Shown here: piece after piece, positions 8,425 to 17,730 of the stretch
Layout of the letters: each line of letters starts with the position of its first letter
Position numbering within the stretch: the stretch's first letter is position 1
Assembly (NCBI RefSeq): GCF_039536245.1
Contig: NZ_BAAAYN010000004.1
Coordinates: 202,914 to 266,913, forward strand
DNA from: Cryptosporangium minutisporangium
GTDB lineage: Bacteria; Actinomycetota; Actinomycetes; Mycobacteriales; Cryptosporangiaceae
Direction: 5' to 3'
DNA length: 64,000 bases
The notes under the pieces: model-generated
Seen by the model: the letters and a program-made list of their open reading frames with translations, nothing else
What the model was told of the DNA's origin: nothing
Database searches by the model: none
Made by a program: the position numbers and the translations under genes

Positions 8425-9883
8425 CCGCCCGATCGTCGGGGTCCGCGGTGGCCCGCGAGCGCGGCAGCTCCATGCGTACCCGTGCGCCGCCGGTGGTTGA
8501 GGTTCCGGCACTCACCCGTCCACCGTGCGCCTCGACGACGGCGGCGACGATCGAGAGCCCGAGCCCCGAGCCCCCGTCGGTGGCCGAACGGGCGGCCTCG
8601 GCGCCCCGGAAGAACCGTTCGAACACCCGCTCGCGCAGTTCGGAAGAGATACCCGGACCCGCGTCGGACACCTCCACCACGGCCGTGGCGTGCTCGGTCG
8701 TCACCCGGACCGTCGCCGGTGTGCCCGGCGGCGTGTGCAGGCGGACGTTCGCGAGCAGGTTGTCGAGCACCTGACGCAGCCGTGCCGAGTCGCCCTCGAC
8801 CAGCACCGCGCCGTCCGCCTCGACGATGATCGCCCGGTCGGCGTCGACCGCGCCGGCGTCGGCGACCGAACGATCGACCAGCGCGACCAGGTCCACCGGC
8901 TCGCGGCCGAGCGGGCGGCCCTGGTCGAGCCGGGCCAGGAGCAACAGCTCGTCGACCAGATGCCCCATCCGAGTCGCCTCCGACTCGATCCGGAGCAGGA
9001 CGTCCGCCAGGTCGGCCGGGCGGCTGGACGCACCGCGGCGGAACAGCTCGGCGTAGCCCCGCACGGTCGCGATCGGTGTCCGTAGCTCGTGCGACGCGTC
9101 CGCGACGAACCGCCGGAGCCGCTCCTCCGAGCGTCTGCGTGCTTCGAACGCCGCCTCGACCTGGCCGAGCATCGCGTTCAGCGCCTGCCCCAGCCGCCCC
9201 ACCTCCGTGCGGGCGTCGGCGGTGGGCACCCGGGACGTCAGGTCGCCTGCGCCGATGGCGGCGGCGGTCGCCTCGATCTCGTCCAGCGGACGCAGTGCCG
9301 AGCGCACCGTCCGCAGCGACAGCAACGCCAGCCCGATCAGCACCGCAGCACCGGTGATCAGCGCGGTGTTACGGACCCGTGCGGCGAACTCGTCGGCGAC
9401 GTCGGTGCGCATCCCCAGCACCAGCACGGTGTCGCGTCCGTTCACGCGCGTGGCCAGCAGCCGCCAGTGCGGAGTCGAGCCTCGTTCGGCCAGCCGCGCA
9501 CCACCGGGATCGTCCACGGTCGGCGCCGCCGGGCGCAGCTCGCTCGGCAGCTCGTCGTCGAGGTCCGGCTCGGCTCCGAACGCGACCGTGTCCACGACCC
9601 GCCCCTCGGCGTCCCGCAGCTGGTAGAACGACGGGACGTCGCCCGCCTCCGCCAACCGGGGCCACACCGGGCCGACGCGGTCCGCCGGCACGAGGTGGTC
9701 CAGCAGCTGCGCGTCCGACTGCCCGGTCGCGCGGTCCGCCTCGCGAGCGACCGCGGCCATCACGTCGTCGGTCTGATCGCTCCGGAGGTCCTGCAGCGCT
9801 CCGAAGATCGCGCCGACCATCACGAAGAGGCCCAACGTCACCATCGTCATCACGGTGAGGACCAGGCGAGCCCGCAGGGACAT
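8396..9883 (-). CDS. OmpR-class sensor histidine kinase
   Basis: A 495-residue membrane sensor kinase in a complete, conventional layout. There is an N-terminal helix (ARLVLTVMTMVTLGLFVMVG), a periplasmic sensor region of about 130 residues and a second helix (NTALITGAAVLIGLALLSL). Then come a HAMP domain (RSALRPLDEIEATAAAIG), a HisKA domain with the phospho-acceptor in ASHELRTPIATVRGY, and a HATPase_c domain with N-box (LDNLLANVRLHTP), G1 (VSDAGPGI), F-box (FERFFRG) and G2 (GSGLGLSIV). Its ATG overlaps the stop codon of the upstream response regulator (TGATG), so the pair is co-translated. The position next to mmpL suggests control of that exporter. Confidence 0.93.
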   Translation of the reverse strand: MSLRARLVLTVMTMVTLGLFVMVGAIFGALQDLRSDQTDDVMAAVAREADRATGQSDAQLLDHLVPADRVGPVWPRLAEAGDVPSFYQLRDAEGRVVDTVAFGAEPDLDDELPSELRPAAPTVDDPGGARLAERGSTPHWRLLATRVNGRDTVLVLGMRTDVADEFAARVRNTALITGAAVLIGLALLSLRTVRSALRPLDEIEATAAAIGAGDLTSRVPTADARTEVGRLGQALNAMLGQVEAAFEARRRSEERLRRFVADASHELRTPIATVRGYAELFRRGASSRPADLADVLLRIESEATRMGHLVDELLLLARLDQGRPLGREPVDLVALVDRSVADAGAVDADRAIIVEADGAVLVEGDSARLRQVLDNLLANVRLHTPPGTPATVRVTTEHATAVVEVSDAGPGISSELRERVFERFFRGAEAARSATDGGSGLGLSIVAAVVEAHGGRVSAGTSTTGGARVRMELPRSRATADPDDRAVTGDRGPAG

Positions 9884-10602
9884 CAGGCGTCCGGCGTACG
9901 CACGTGGCCGGCGACCGCGTCCGGCATCCGGACCACGTAGCCGACTCGCGGGACCGTGTGGATCAGCGGCGGATCGAAGGCGTCGACCTTGCGCCGGAGG
10001 TAGGAGATGTACGTCTGCACGTTGCCGTCGTTGCCGCCGAAGTCGTACTCCCAGACGTGCGATCGGATCTGGCCCTTCGACAGCACGCGGCCGGCGTTCG
10101 CGACCAGCAGGTGCAGGAGCCGGAACTCGGTCGGGGTCAGGTCGATCACCTGGCCCTGGCGACGCACGACGTAAGCGCTGTCGTCGATCTCCAGATCGGC
10201 GAAGGTGAGCACGGCGCCGCTGCGGACCTGCTGGGCGCGGCGGAGCACCGCCCGGATCCGCGCCACCAGCTCCTCGATGCTGAACGGCTTCGTGACGTAA
10301 TCGTCTCCACCGATGGACAGCCCGTTGACCTTGTCTTCCGTCGCGTCCCGCGCGGTCAGGAAGACCACCGGGGCCGTGCACCCACGCTGCCTCAGTTGAC
10401 GGCACACGTCGATGCCGGAGAAGTCCGGCAGGACGACGTCGAGCACGATGAGGTGGGGATCGAAGTCTCCGACGGCCGCGACCGCGTCGCGCCCGTTGTA
10501 CGCGACCTCGGTGCGGAAGTTCTCGTAGCGCAACGCGGTCGCCACGAGGTCGGCGAGATAGCGCTCGTCGTCCACCACCAGGATGCGAGGATCCGTCTTC
10601 AC
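9883..10602 (-). CDS. OmpR/PhoB-type response regulator
   Basis: A 239-residue two-domain regulator. The receiver domain (about 1-120) starts MKTDPRILVVDDERYLADLV; the acidic pocket is in VVDDE, the phospho-acceptor Asp in HLIVLDVVLPD, and the conserved Lys in DYVTKPFS. The C-terminal winged-helix DNA-binding domain (about 140-230) has LTPTEFRLLHLL and RRKVDAFDPPLIHTVPRVGYV. The start is a GTG at 10602. Its stop shares one base with the kinase start codon. The gene diverges from mmpL across 110 bp that must hold both promoters. Confidence 0.94.
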   Translation of the reverse strand: MKTDPRILVVDDERYLADLVATALRYENFRTEVAYNGRDAVAAVGDFDPHLIVLDVVLPDFSGIDVCRQLRQRGCTAPVVFLTARDATEDKVNGLSIGGDDYVTKPFSIEELVARIRAVLRRAQQVRSGAVLTFADLEIDDSAYVVRRQGQVIDLTPTEFRLLHLLVANAGRVLSKGQIRSHVWEYDFGGNDGNVQTYISYLRRKVDAFDPPLIHTVPRVGYVVRMPDAVAGHVRTPDA

Positions 10603-10712
10603 GACCCCAGTCTGGCCGAAACCGACCAGTTCGACCGTCGGGTCCACAGGTCCACAGAGTTTCCCCAGTCCGGCCCCAGAGCGGCTGAAGACCCGGCTGG
10701 TGCGCTGGTGCA

Positions 10713-12917
10713 ATGGAGAGCTTCTCGAGAATGGTGCTGGGACACCGGCGCTTGATGACCGCGATGATCGCGCTCCTCCTCGCCATCGGCGGGGCGTCGA
10801 TCGCACTGGTGCTTCCGTCGGTGTCGGAGCGCAACGAGTACCCCGGCCTGGACAGCTATCGGGCCAACCAGAAGATCGAGCAGGTGAGCGCCGCCGGCGG
10901 GTACGAGCGGCCGCTGGTTCCGGTGGTCACCCTGGCCGACGGCACGACGGTCGACTCACCGGGCGTCCGAGCCGCGCTCGACGCGGCGTTCGACCGTGCG
11001 GCCACGGTCGCCGGTGGTCGCACGGTCTCCTACGCCGACGCGGCCGACCCGGGCTTCGTCGGCGACGACGGCCGGGTGACGTTCGGCTTGGTGTACCCAC
11101 CGACCGCCGAGGTGGGCGGCCTACCGGGGAGCGCGCTCGGCGAAGGCACCCAGATCCACGAGGCGCTCACCGACGCGATGACCGCGGAGCTGCCGCTGGG
11201 CAGCCGAGTGCAGGTGACCGGGCTCGACTCGCTCGCGACCGGCACCGACGCCGGCGGTCTGAACGTCCCGATCAAACTGGCGATCACGATCGTCGCGGCG
11301 CTGGCCGTGCTGATCTGGATCTTCCGGTCCTCGCTCGCGTTCGTGCCGCTGCTGGTGGCCTTCGTGGCCATTCCGATCTCGTTCCTCGGCCTGCTCGTGG
11401 TGAGCCCGTTCGTCACCATCCACGAGACCACGGTGATCATGCTGCCGTTGTTCGGCATCGGGATCGCGATCGACTACGCGCTGATCCTCGTGACCCGATG
11501 GCGGGAGGAGCACGCCCGTGACCAGGACGACGCCGAAGCGGTGCACCGTGCTATGGCCACCGCCGGCCACGCCGTCGTCTTCAGCAGTCTCGCGGTGGCC
11601 TTCGGCCTGGTGATGATGCTGGTCCTCCCGATTCCGCTGCTGCGCAGCCTCGGCGTCGGCGGCATGTTGGTGACGGCGTCCAGTGCGCTGGTGACGCTGG
11701 TGCTGCTGCCCGTGCTGCTCGAGCGCTACGGACGTCGGCTGCGCCGCAAGCGCGGCCTGGACGAGCGGGAGGAAGCGGCCAGCCGGACGTGGACCGGGTG
11801 GGCGCGGCTGGCCGTCCGGTTCCGCTGGCCGGCCGCGCTGGTGACCACGGCGATCCTGGGCGGCCTCTGCCTGATCGCCACCAACCTCAACCTCAACGTC
11901 CCGGTCACCGAGAACCTGAGCACGTCGGGGCCGGGCTATGACGCGCTGCTCACCCTGGACCGGGCCGACGTACCGCGCGGTGTGCTCACGTCGTTCGAGG
12001 TCTACGTCCCGCCGGGACAGGACGTCGCCGCGGTGTCCGACTCCCTCGCGGACGTCGACGGCGTGCACGCCGTCGCCACCTCACCGGCCAACCGGGACGG
12101 CTCGTCGATCCTCGCCGTCCTACCGGTCCACGAAGGCGGCGACCCGGCAGGCCGGGAGACGATCTCGCAGGTCGTGGCGACCGTTCCGGACGGGGTGATG
12201 GTCGGCGGCAACATCACCCAGCAGATCGAGTACCTGGACGCCACCTACTCGATGATCCCGTGGATGCTCGCCCTGGTGGCGCTGGTGACGTTCGTCGTGC
12301 TGGCGCGGGCGTTCCGCTCGCTGCTCATCCCGCTCAAGGCGATCGTGCTCAACCTGCTGTCGCTGGGCGCGGTGCTCGGCGCGATGGTGATCCTGTGGCA
12401 GTGGGGCTGGGGCACCGAGGCCGTGCTCGGAATCCAGCCGGACGGTTCGATCGGATCGTTCGTCCCGGTGACGATCTTCGCGTTCCTGTACGGACTGTCG
12501 ATGGACTACGAGGTGTTCATCCTGTCCCGGATGCGGGAGGAGTACGACCGGACCGGCTCCACCCGGCGCGCCGTCGTCAACGGCGTGGGGCGCACCGGGC
12601 GCTTGGTGACCGCCGCGGCGCTGATCCTGTTCTTCTCGTTCGCCTCGATGGCCATGGGCGGCGAGCTGGACGTCTCGGTGTTCGCCACCGGCCTGGCGCT
12701 GGGCATTCTGATCGACGCCACGCTGATCCGGTCGGTACTGGTGCCGGCGACCGTGGCGATGATGGGCCGGTGGAACTGGTGGCTGCCGGTCTGGGCCGCC
12801 CGGATCCTCCGGGTGCCGCCGTCGCCGCTCGTCCCCGACCGGCCGGACGACGCGCCGACCGAATCGGAAGAACCCACCACCGACGCGCCGGTGCCGGCCG
12901 CGCTGCGCCATGGCTGA
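10713..12917 (+). CDS. MmpL/RND-family membrane transporter
   Basis: A 734-residue MMPL-family protein with the usual duplicated plan. Each half has a first helix, an external domain and a five-helix bundle. The proton-relay motifs are GIGIAIDYALIL in the first half (about residues 248-259) and YGLSMDYEVFIL in the second half. MmpL proteins use the proton gradient to export lipids, siderophores or drugs. The C-terminus is a short acidic tail (DRPDDAPTESEEP). The gene diverges from the two-component pair, its likely regulator. A strong terminator follows at 12928-12968. A second in-frame ATG at 10731 has a better-placed GGAG and could be the true start. Confidence 0.92.
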   Translation: MESFSRMVLGHRRLMTAMIALLLAIGGASIALVLPSVSERNEYPGLDSYRANQKIEQVSAAGGYERPLVPVVTLADGTTVDSPGVRAALDAAFDRAATVAGGRTVSYADAADPGFVGDDGRVTFGLVYPPTAEVGGLPGSALGEGTQIHEALTDAMTAELPLGSRVQVTGLDSLATGTDAGGLNVPIKLAITIVAALAVLIWIFRSSLAFVPLLVAFVAIPISFLGLLVVSPFVTIHETTVIMLPLFGIGIAIDYALILVTRWREEHARDQDDAEAVHRAMATAGHAVVFSSLAVAFGLVMMLVLPIPLLRSLGVGGMLVTASSALVTLVLLPVLLERYGRRLRRKRGLDEREEAASRTWTGWARLAVRFRWPAALVTTAILGGLCLIATNLNLNVPVTENLSTSGPGYDALLTLDRADVPRGVLTSFEVYVPPGQDVAAVSDSLADVDGVHAVATSPANRDGSSILAVLPVHEGGDPAGRETISQVVATVPDGVMVGGNITQQIEYLDATYSMIPWMLALVALVTFVVLARAFRSLLIPLKAIVLNLLSLGAVLGAMVILWQWGWGTEAVLGIQPDGSIGSFVPVTIFAFLYGLSMDYEVFILSRMREEYDRTGSTRRAVVNGVGRTGRLVTAAALILFFSFASMAMGGELDVSVFATGLALGILIDATLIRSVLVPATVAMMGRWNWWLPVWAARILRVPPSPLVPDRPDDAPTESEEPTTDAPVPAALRHG

Positions 12918-12927
12918 TGCAGCAAAG

Positions 12928-12968
12928 GCCGTGGGGTGCCGCCCGGTTGTCGGGCGGCACCCCACGGC
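12928..12968. terminator. Bidirectional hairpin terminator between mmpL and accC
   Basis: An 18-bp perfect stem (GCCGTGGGGTGCCGCCCG and its complement) closes a 5-nt loop GTTGT. It starts 10 bp after the mmpL stop and ends 19 bp before the accC stop, so it can end transcripts from both sides. There is no clear T-run on either strand. Confidence 0.85.
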
Positions 12969-12987
12969 GGCTGCCTCGCCGGTGCGG

Positions 12988-14400
12988 TCAGGCGACCGGA
13001 GCGGACTCCGCCGCCCAGACGGTCGGCTCCCGGCCGGCCATGTACTCGTCCACGAACCGCGTCGAGTGCGTCGCTGCGACGAACGACGGATGGGTGACCA
13101 GCCGACGCAGCAGCGGGATCGTGGTGCGCACGCCGGGCCCCTCGACCACGAACTCGGCCAGCGCTCGTTCGGTCCGGGCGATCGCTTGCTCCCGGTCGGG
13201 CGCCCAGACGATCAGCTTCGCGATCAGCGAGTCGTAGGTCGGAGGCACCCGATCGCCCTCCCTGAACCCGGAGTCCACCCGGATGCCCGGCCCGCTCGGC
13301 GGCCGGAACCGTTCGAGCAGCCCGGGGGTCGGGCGGAAGCCGGCCTCGGTGTCCTCCGCGTTGACCCGGCACTCGATCGCGGCGCCCCGCGGCTCGATGT
13401 CGTCCTGGGTGAACGGCAGAGTGAGTCCCGCGGCGATGCGCAGCTGCTCGCGGACGAGGTCCACCCCGGTGCACACCTCGGTCACCGGGTGTTCCACCTG
13501 GATCCGGGCGTTGATCTCCATGAACGTGACGTCGCCCGCGGGCCCGACGAGCAGTTCCATCGTGCCGGCGCCGACGTAGCCGAGGTGCCGGGCGGCTCGC
13601 ACCGCGTACTCGCCGACGGCGGCCCGGACCTCCTCGGGCAGCGCCGGAGCGGGCGACTCCTCCACCAGCTTCTGGTTGCGCCGCTGCAGCGAGCAGTCCC
13701 GTTCGCCCAGGTGCACCGCGGTGCCGTGCTCGTCGCAGAGCAGCTGGACCTCGACGTGCCGGGCGCTCGACACGAACCGTTCGAGGTAGACCGCGCCGTT
13801 GCCGAACACCTGCCGGGCGAACGCGCTGGTGCGCCGGAAGGTCTCGATCAGGTCGGCGGCGTGGTGCACGACCGCGATGCCCCGTCCGCCGCCCCCGGCG
13901 ACCGCCTTGATCACCAGGGGGTACCCGATCCGGTCGGCGACCCGCTGGGCGTCGGATGCGGTGCGGACCGCCCCGTCGCTGCCGGGCAGCACCGGCAGAC
14001 CGGCCGCGACCATCAATGCCCTGGCCTCGGCCTTGTCCCCGAGCGCGTGCATGACCGACGGCGACGGTCCGACGAATCCGATCCCCAGCTCGGCGCAGGC
14101 CTGCGCGAAGTCCGGGTCCTCGGAGAGGAACCCGTACCCGGGGTGGATCGCGTCCACCCCGTGCGCGACGGCGGCCTCCAGAATGCTCGGCGCGTAGAGG
14201 TAGCTCTGCCTGGCAGGGCCGGGGCCGATCGCCACCGCCGCGTCGGCGTACTCGACCACCGCGCTGTCCCGATCGACGGTCGAGTACACCGCGACGGTAC
14301 GGATCCCCAGCTCACGACAGGTCCGGGCGATCCGCAGCGCGATCTCACCCCGGTTGGCGATCAGCACCGTCCCGATCGGACGCGGCCCGCTCAGCGTCAC
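12988..14400 (-). CDS. accC: Acetyl-CoA carboxylase, biotin carboxylase subunit
   Basis: A 470-residue biotin carboxylase that carboxylates the biotin on AccB using ATP and bicarbonate. It has the N-terminal VLIANRGEIALRI, the HPGYGFLSED motif, the ATP-grasp glycine-rich loop AVAGGGGRGI, the catalytic stretch YVGAGTMELLV, then FMEINARIQVEHPVTE and a C-terminal biotin carboxylase domain (RVNAEDTEAGFRPTPG). The start codon overlaps the accB stop (ATGA type). It is the last gene of an operon that also carries a cyclase and a two-component pair, so it probably supplies malonyl-CoA to the type II polyketide synthase rather than being the only housekeeping enzyme. Confidence 0.95.
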   Translation of the reverse strand: MTLSGPRPIGTVLIANRGEIALRIARTCRELGIRTVAVYSTVDRDSAVVEYADAAVAIGPGPARQSYLYAPSILEAAVAHGVDAIHPGYGFLSEDPDFAQACAELGIGFVGPSPSVMHALGDKAEARALMVAAGLPVLPGSDGAVRTASDAQRVADRIGYPLVIKAVAGGGGRGIAVVHHAADLIETFRRTSAFARQVFGNGAVYLERFVSSARHVEVQLLCDEHGTAVHLGERDCSLQRRNQKLVEESPAPALPEEVRAAVGEYAVRAARHLGYVGAGTMELLVGPAGDVTFMEINARIQVEHPVTEVCTGVDLVREQLRIAAGLTLPFTQDDIEPRGAAIECRVNAEDTEAGFRPTPGLLERFRPPSGPGIRVDSGFREGDRVPPTYDSLIAKLIVWAPDREQAIARTERALAEFVVEGPGVRTTIPLLRRLVTHPSFVAATHSTRFVDEYMAGREPTVWAAESAPVA

Positions 14401-14909
14401 GGCGCGTCCACCCGGAGCGTGACGAGCGGCTGGCCGTACTCCACCGACGCGCCATCGGCGACGAGGACCTCGACGACCGTGCCGGCCTCGGTCGGGTGGA
14501 TCGGGTTCATCAGCTTCATCGCCTCGACGATCCCGATCGTGTCACCCGGCGCCACTCGGTCACCCTCCCGGACGAACGGCGCGGCACCGGGCTCGGGCGC
14601 CTGGTAGAACGTGCCGACCAACGGCGCCACCACCTGGCTCAGCGAGGGATCGGCGACGGCAGGCGACGGATCGTCGGGCAGATCCGACGCTGCGCCGGAC
14701 GACGGGGCGGGCACCGCCAGCGGCGCCGCCGCCGCACCCGAGGCCGCACCCGAGGCCCAGGTGACCTCGACCGAGCAGTCACCGCGACGCAGCGCGATGC
14801 TGGCCACCGGGCCCGGGATGGTCTTGACCAGGCTGCTGACCTCCTCGCGCAGTACCCGCAGCCCGTCGGCGTCGCTCGCCGGGCCCAGGAGCTCCTCCCG
14901 CTCAGTCAT
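14397..14909 (-). CDS. accB: Acetyl-CoA carboxylase biotin carboxyl carrier protein
   Basis: A 170-residue biotin carrier. A helical N-terminus (LRVLREEVSSLVKTI) is followed by an Ala/Pro-rich linker (about 53-90). A C-terminal biotinyl domain (92-170) carries the acceptor Lys132 in EAMKLMN. It has the family thumb (VGTFYQAPEPGAAPFV) seen in AccB of acetyl-CoA carboxylases rather than the biotin domains of pyruvate carboxylase. The ATG at 14909 lies inside the 3' end of the AccDA gene (8-bp overlap). It sits between the carboxyltransferase and accC, giving a full complex in one transcript. Confidence 0.92.
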   Translation of the reverse strand: MTEREELLGPASDADGLRVLREEVSSLVKTIPGPVASIALRRGDCSVEVTWASGAASGAAAAPLAVPAPSSGAASDLPDDPSPAVADPSLSQVVAPLVGTFYQAPEPGAAPFVREGDRVAPGDTIGIVEAMKLMNPIHPTEAGTVVEVLVADGASVEYGQPLVTLRVDAP

Positions 14910-16584
14910 CGACGACCCCCAGTGCACGGAACCGGTTGTGGCGCTGGTCCCGGAGTTGGGCGGCCGACAGCGGCGCCATTCTGGCCAGGCCGCCGAGGAT
15001 CGCGTCCTTGAGGCGGGCCGCGGCGGTGGCCGGATCGCTCTGCGTGCCGCCGTCGGGCTCGGGCACGACTCCGTCCACGATGCCGAGCCGCAGCTGTTCC
15101 GGGGCGGTCAGGCGCAGCGCCTCGGCCATTCGAGGGCCGTGGGAAGGGTCGCCGTAGAGAATCGTCGAGCAGCTCTCCGGGCTGATGACCGAGTAGCAGG
15201 CGTTGGAGAGCGCGAAGACCTGGTTCGCCGTGGCCAGCGCGAGGGCTCCTCCGCTACCGCCCTCCCCGATGACGACGCTCAGCACCGGCGTCTCCAGCCG
15301 TGCCATGCCGGCGATGCACTCGGCGATCGCCCAGGACTGTCCGTACCGCTCCGCGTCGATGCCCGGCGCCGCGCCCTGGGTGTCGACCAGCGTGACGACG
15401 GGGAGCCCGAGCCGCTCCGCGAGCCGCATCAGGCGCAGCGCCTTGCGGTAGCCGGCCGGACCGGCCATGCCGAAGTTCCTCGCCACCCGTTCGGCCGTGT
15501 CGTGCCCCTTCTGATGTCCCAGCAGGACGATCCGGTGCCCCGCGATCGAGGCCAGACCGCCGACGATCGCGGGGTCGTCGTCGCCCAGCCGGTCACCGTG
15601 CAGCTCCAGCCAGTCGTCACAGATGCGGCCGACGTAGTCGAGCGTGGTGGGCCGGCGGACGTCGCGAGCCAGCTGCAGCGTCTCGGCCGCCGATTCCCCC
15701 GTGTCGACCGCGGCCGGGTCGCCGACCACCACGTCGGGGTGGCCCAGGCAGGCGGTCGGGCGCCCGCCGGCCAGGTCGAGAACGCGACCGAGCAGTGAGC
15801 GCAACTCGCGCCGCGACTCGACCCGATCCAGCAGACCGGCACCCAGCAGGTACTCGGCCGTCTGGAAGCCCTCCGGCAGGCGCTCCCTGGTCGCGTTGGC
15901 GATCACCCGCGGCCCGGCGAAGCCGATGTGCGCGCCCTGCTCTCCGATCAGAACGTCGGCGAGCGTCGCGAACGAAGCCGTGACGCCGCCGAACGTCGGA
16001 TCGGTCAGGATCGCGACACTCAGCACGCCGTCCTCGTGCAACCGCCGCATGGCCTGAGCGGTCTTGGCCATCTGCATGAGGGAGAGCGCGCCTTCCTGCA
16101 TCCGCGCACCACCCGAGGCGACGACGAGGACGAGCGGCGTGCGGGAGCTCCGGGCGTCCTCGGCGGCACGGACGATCGCCTCCCCCACCGCGCTGCCCAT
16201 GCTGCCGCCGAGGAACGAGAAGTCCATCACCGCGAGCACGACGTCGTGCCCGTCCACCTGGCCGAACCCGTAGCAGACGGCGTCCGGCCGCCCGCTCCGA
16301 CGACGGGCGTCGTCCAACCGCTGCGGATAGGGGCGCGAGTCGACGAACCCGAGCGGGTCGCCGCCGACCGGCTGCCGCTCGGCCGGACGCCAGGAGCCCG
16401 GGTCGAGCAGCTGCTCGACCCGGTCGTCCACCCCGATCCGCAGGTGGTGCCCGCAGTCGGGGCAGACGTAGCGTTCCCTGACCAGCCGCCGGCCGTACAG
16501 CGTGGTGCGGCAGCTCGGGCACTGCTGCCACTCCGGCGCGGTGCGGGCGGACGGCGGGGCAGGTACCGGTATCGAGAGCGTCAC
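14902..16584 (-). CDS. Acetyl-CoA carboxylase carboxyltransferase, fused beta-alpha subunits (AccDA)
   Basis: A 560-residue fusion of the beta (AccD, about 1-290) and alpha (AccA, about 300-560) carboxyltransferase subunits. The N-terminus has a four-Cys zinc ribbon (CPSCRTTLYGR, then CPDCGHHLRI). The beta half has SFLGGSMGSAVGE and ASGGARMQEGALSLMQMAK. The alpha half has HQKGHDTAERVARNFGMA and VTLVDTQGAAPGIDAE. Such single-chain enzymes occur in actinobacterial aromatic polyketide loci. The start is a GTG at 16584 whose GTGA overlaps the stop of the cyclase gene. It transfers the carboxyl from carboxybiotin to acetyl-CoA. Confidence 0.92.
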   Translation of the reverse strand: MTLSIPVPAPPSARTAPEWQQCPSCRTTLYGRRLVRERYVCPDCGHHLRIGVDDRVEQLLDPGSWRPAERQPVGGDPLGFVDSRPYPQRLDDARRRSGRPDAVCYGFGQVDGHDVVLAVMDFSFLGGSMGSAVGEAIVRAAEDARSSRTPLVLVVASGGARMQEGALSLMQMAKTAQAMRRLHEDGVLSVAILTDPTFGGVTASFATLADVLIGEQGAHIGFAGPRVIANATRERLPEGFQTAEYLLGAGLLDRVESRRELRSLLGRVLDLAGGRPTACLGHPDVVVGDPAAVDTGESAAETLQLARDVRRPTTLDYVGRICDDWLELHGDRLGDDDPAIVGGLASIAGHRIVLLGHQKGHDTAERVARNFGMAGPAGYRKALRLMRLAERLGLPVVTLVDTQGAAPGIDAERYGQSWAIAECIAGMARLETPVLSVVIGEGGSGGALALATANQVFALSNACYSVISPESCSTILYGDPSHGPRMAEALRLTAPEQLRLGIVDGVVPEPDGGTQSDPATAAARLKDAILGGLARMAPLSAAQLRDQRHNRFRALGVVDD

Positions 16585-16925
16585 GGCAGCTCGACCCCCG
16601 TCGCCTGCGTCCAGCTGTAGAACCGCGTCGCCATGGCGTCTTTCGGGCTCCGCCAGGTGGCCGGGTCGAACGGCGACACGAACGGGTCGAGTTCCCGGCT
16701 CAACCGCCGGAAGTCGTCCCGATCGCGGGCGGCCTCCATCGCCTCGTCGCTCGGCCCGGCGAACTCCACGGCATGGAAATAGAGGTCGTGATACGTGTAC
16801 AGATCGCGCCGCACCACGCCCAGCGCGTGCGGCAGTTCGGTCTCGTCCGAGGCTGCGAAACGATCGGCGACGTCGTCGCGCCGGCCGGGCGTCAGGCGCG
16901 CCACGATCAGGATGCGGTCGGCCAT
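16581..16925 (-). CDS. TcmI-family aromatic polyketide cyclase
   Basis: A 114-residue single-domain protein of the TcmI/WhiE-ORFVII ferredoxin-like family. It has the N-terminal strand MADRILIVARL, the segment LPHALGVVRRDLYTYHDLYFHAVEF and the C-terminal FVSPFDPATWRSPKDAMATRFYSW-type ending; DPATWRSPKDAMA is very characteristic. TcmI-type cyclases close later rings of a poly-beta-ketone and are common in spore-pigment loci. The gene lies between the response regulator (13 bp upstream) and AccDA (4-bp overlap). It is separated from the other PKS genes by the kinase genes but clearly belongs to the same pathway. Confidence 0.88.
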   Translation of the reverse strand: MADRILIVARLTPGRRDDVADRFAASDETELPHALGVVRRDLYTYHDLYFHAVEFAGPSDEAMEAARDRDDFRRLSRELDPFVSPFDPATWRSPKDAMATRFYSWTQATGVELP

Positions 16926-16938
16926 GCACAGCTCCTAG

Positions 16939-17730
16939 CTATCGCGGATCGGCGGTCACCCCCGACGCTAGGGATCCGTGCGGTGGCCGTCTCCCGCCCG
17001 TGGCCCGACCGGACCCGCCTCCCGGAGGATCGCCGGTTCCTCCTGCGGGAGGACGTCCCCGGTCCACCAGGCCGTGCTCGTAGGCGTAGATCACCACGTG
17101 CGCCCGATCGCGCGCGCCGAGCTTGCGGTAGAGACTCTGCAGGTGGGACTTGATCGTGCTCTCGGCCAGGAAGAGCAGCTCCGCGATCTCCTCGTTGCTG
17201 TGTCCCTGAACGACGAGGTCCAGGACGTCGTGCTCCCGCTGCGTCAGCGCGACGCGGGGACGGGCCTGCGCCGTGCCCACCAGTGGACGTCTGGCGAACG
17301 CGCGCACCAATCGCCGCGTCGCCCGGGGAGAGAGCAGCGCCTCCCCGGCCGCGACCACCTGGATCGCCTCCACCACCTTCTCGGTCGGTGCGTCCTTGAG
17401 GACGAACCCGGCCGCGCCGGCTCGCAGGGCGTCGAAGAGCGTCTCGTCGTCGTCGTAGACGGTGAGGATGATGACCCCGGGTGCGTCCGGGCCCGCGGCG
17501 CAGATTCGCCGGGTCGCCTCCAGCCCGTCCATCCGCGGCATGTTGACGTCCATCAGCACCACGTCCGGACGTTGCCGACCGACTTGGTACACCGCGTCGG
17601 CACCGTCGACCGCCTCACCGATCACGTCGATCCCGCTCTCGCCGACGAACAGGGACCGCAATCCGCGCCGTACCAGCGGCTGGTCGTCGACGATCAGCAG
17701 CCGGACGTCGTCCGATCGGTCGCCGCTCAC
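16939..17730 (-). CDS. NarL/LuxR-type response regulator
   Basis: A 263-residue regulator. The receiver domain has VRLLIVDDQPLVRRGLRSLF, phospho-acceptor Asp in DVVLMDVNMPRMDGLEATRR and Lys in GFVLKDAPTEKV. The C-terminal LuxR helix-turn-helix has LTQREHDVLDLVVQGHSNEE and ESTIKSHLQSLYRKLGARDR. A Gly/Pro/Arg-rich tail of about 40 residues is unusual. The start is a GTG at 17730 whose GTGA overlaps the kinase stop. It leads into the cyclase-ACC genes after only 13 bp, so it sits in a pathway operon and probably controls the pigment-like cluster. Its partner kinases are odd (see the next entries). Confidence 0.92.
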   Translation of the reverse strand: MSGDRSDDVRLLIVDDQPLVRRGLRSLFVGESGIDVIGEAVDGADAVYQVGRQRPDVVLMDVNMPRMDGLEATRRICAAGPDAPGVIILTVYDDDETLFDALRAGAAGFVLKDAPTEKVVEAIQVVAAGEALLSPRATRRLVRAFARRPLVGTAQARPRVALTQREHDVLDLVVQGHSNEEIAELLFLAESTIKSHLQSLYRKLGARDRAHVVIYAYEHGLVDRGRPPAGGTGDPPGGGSGRATGGRRPPHGSLASGVTADPR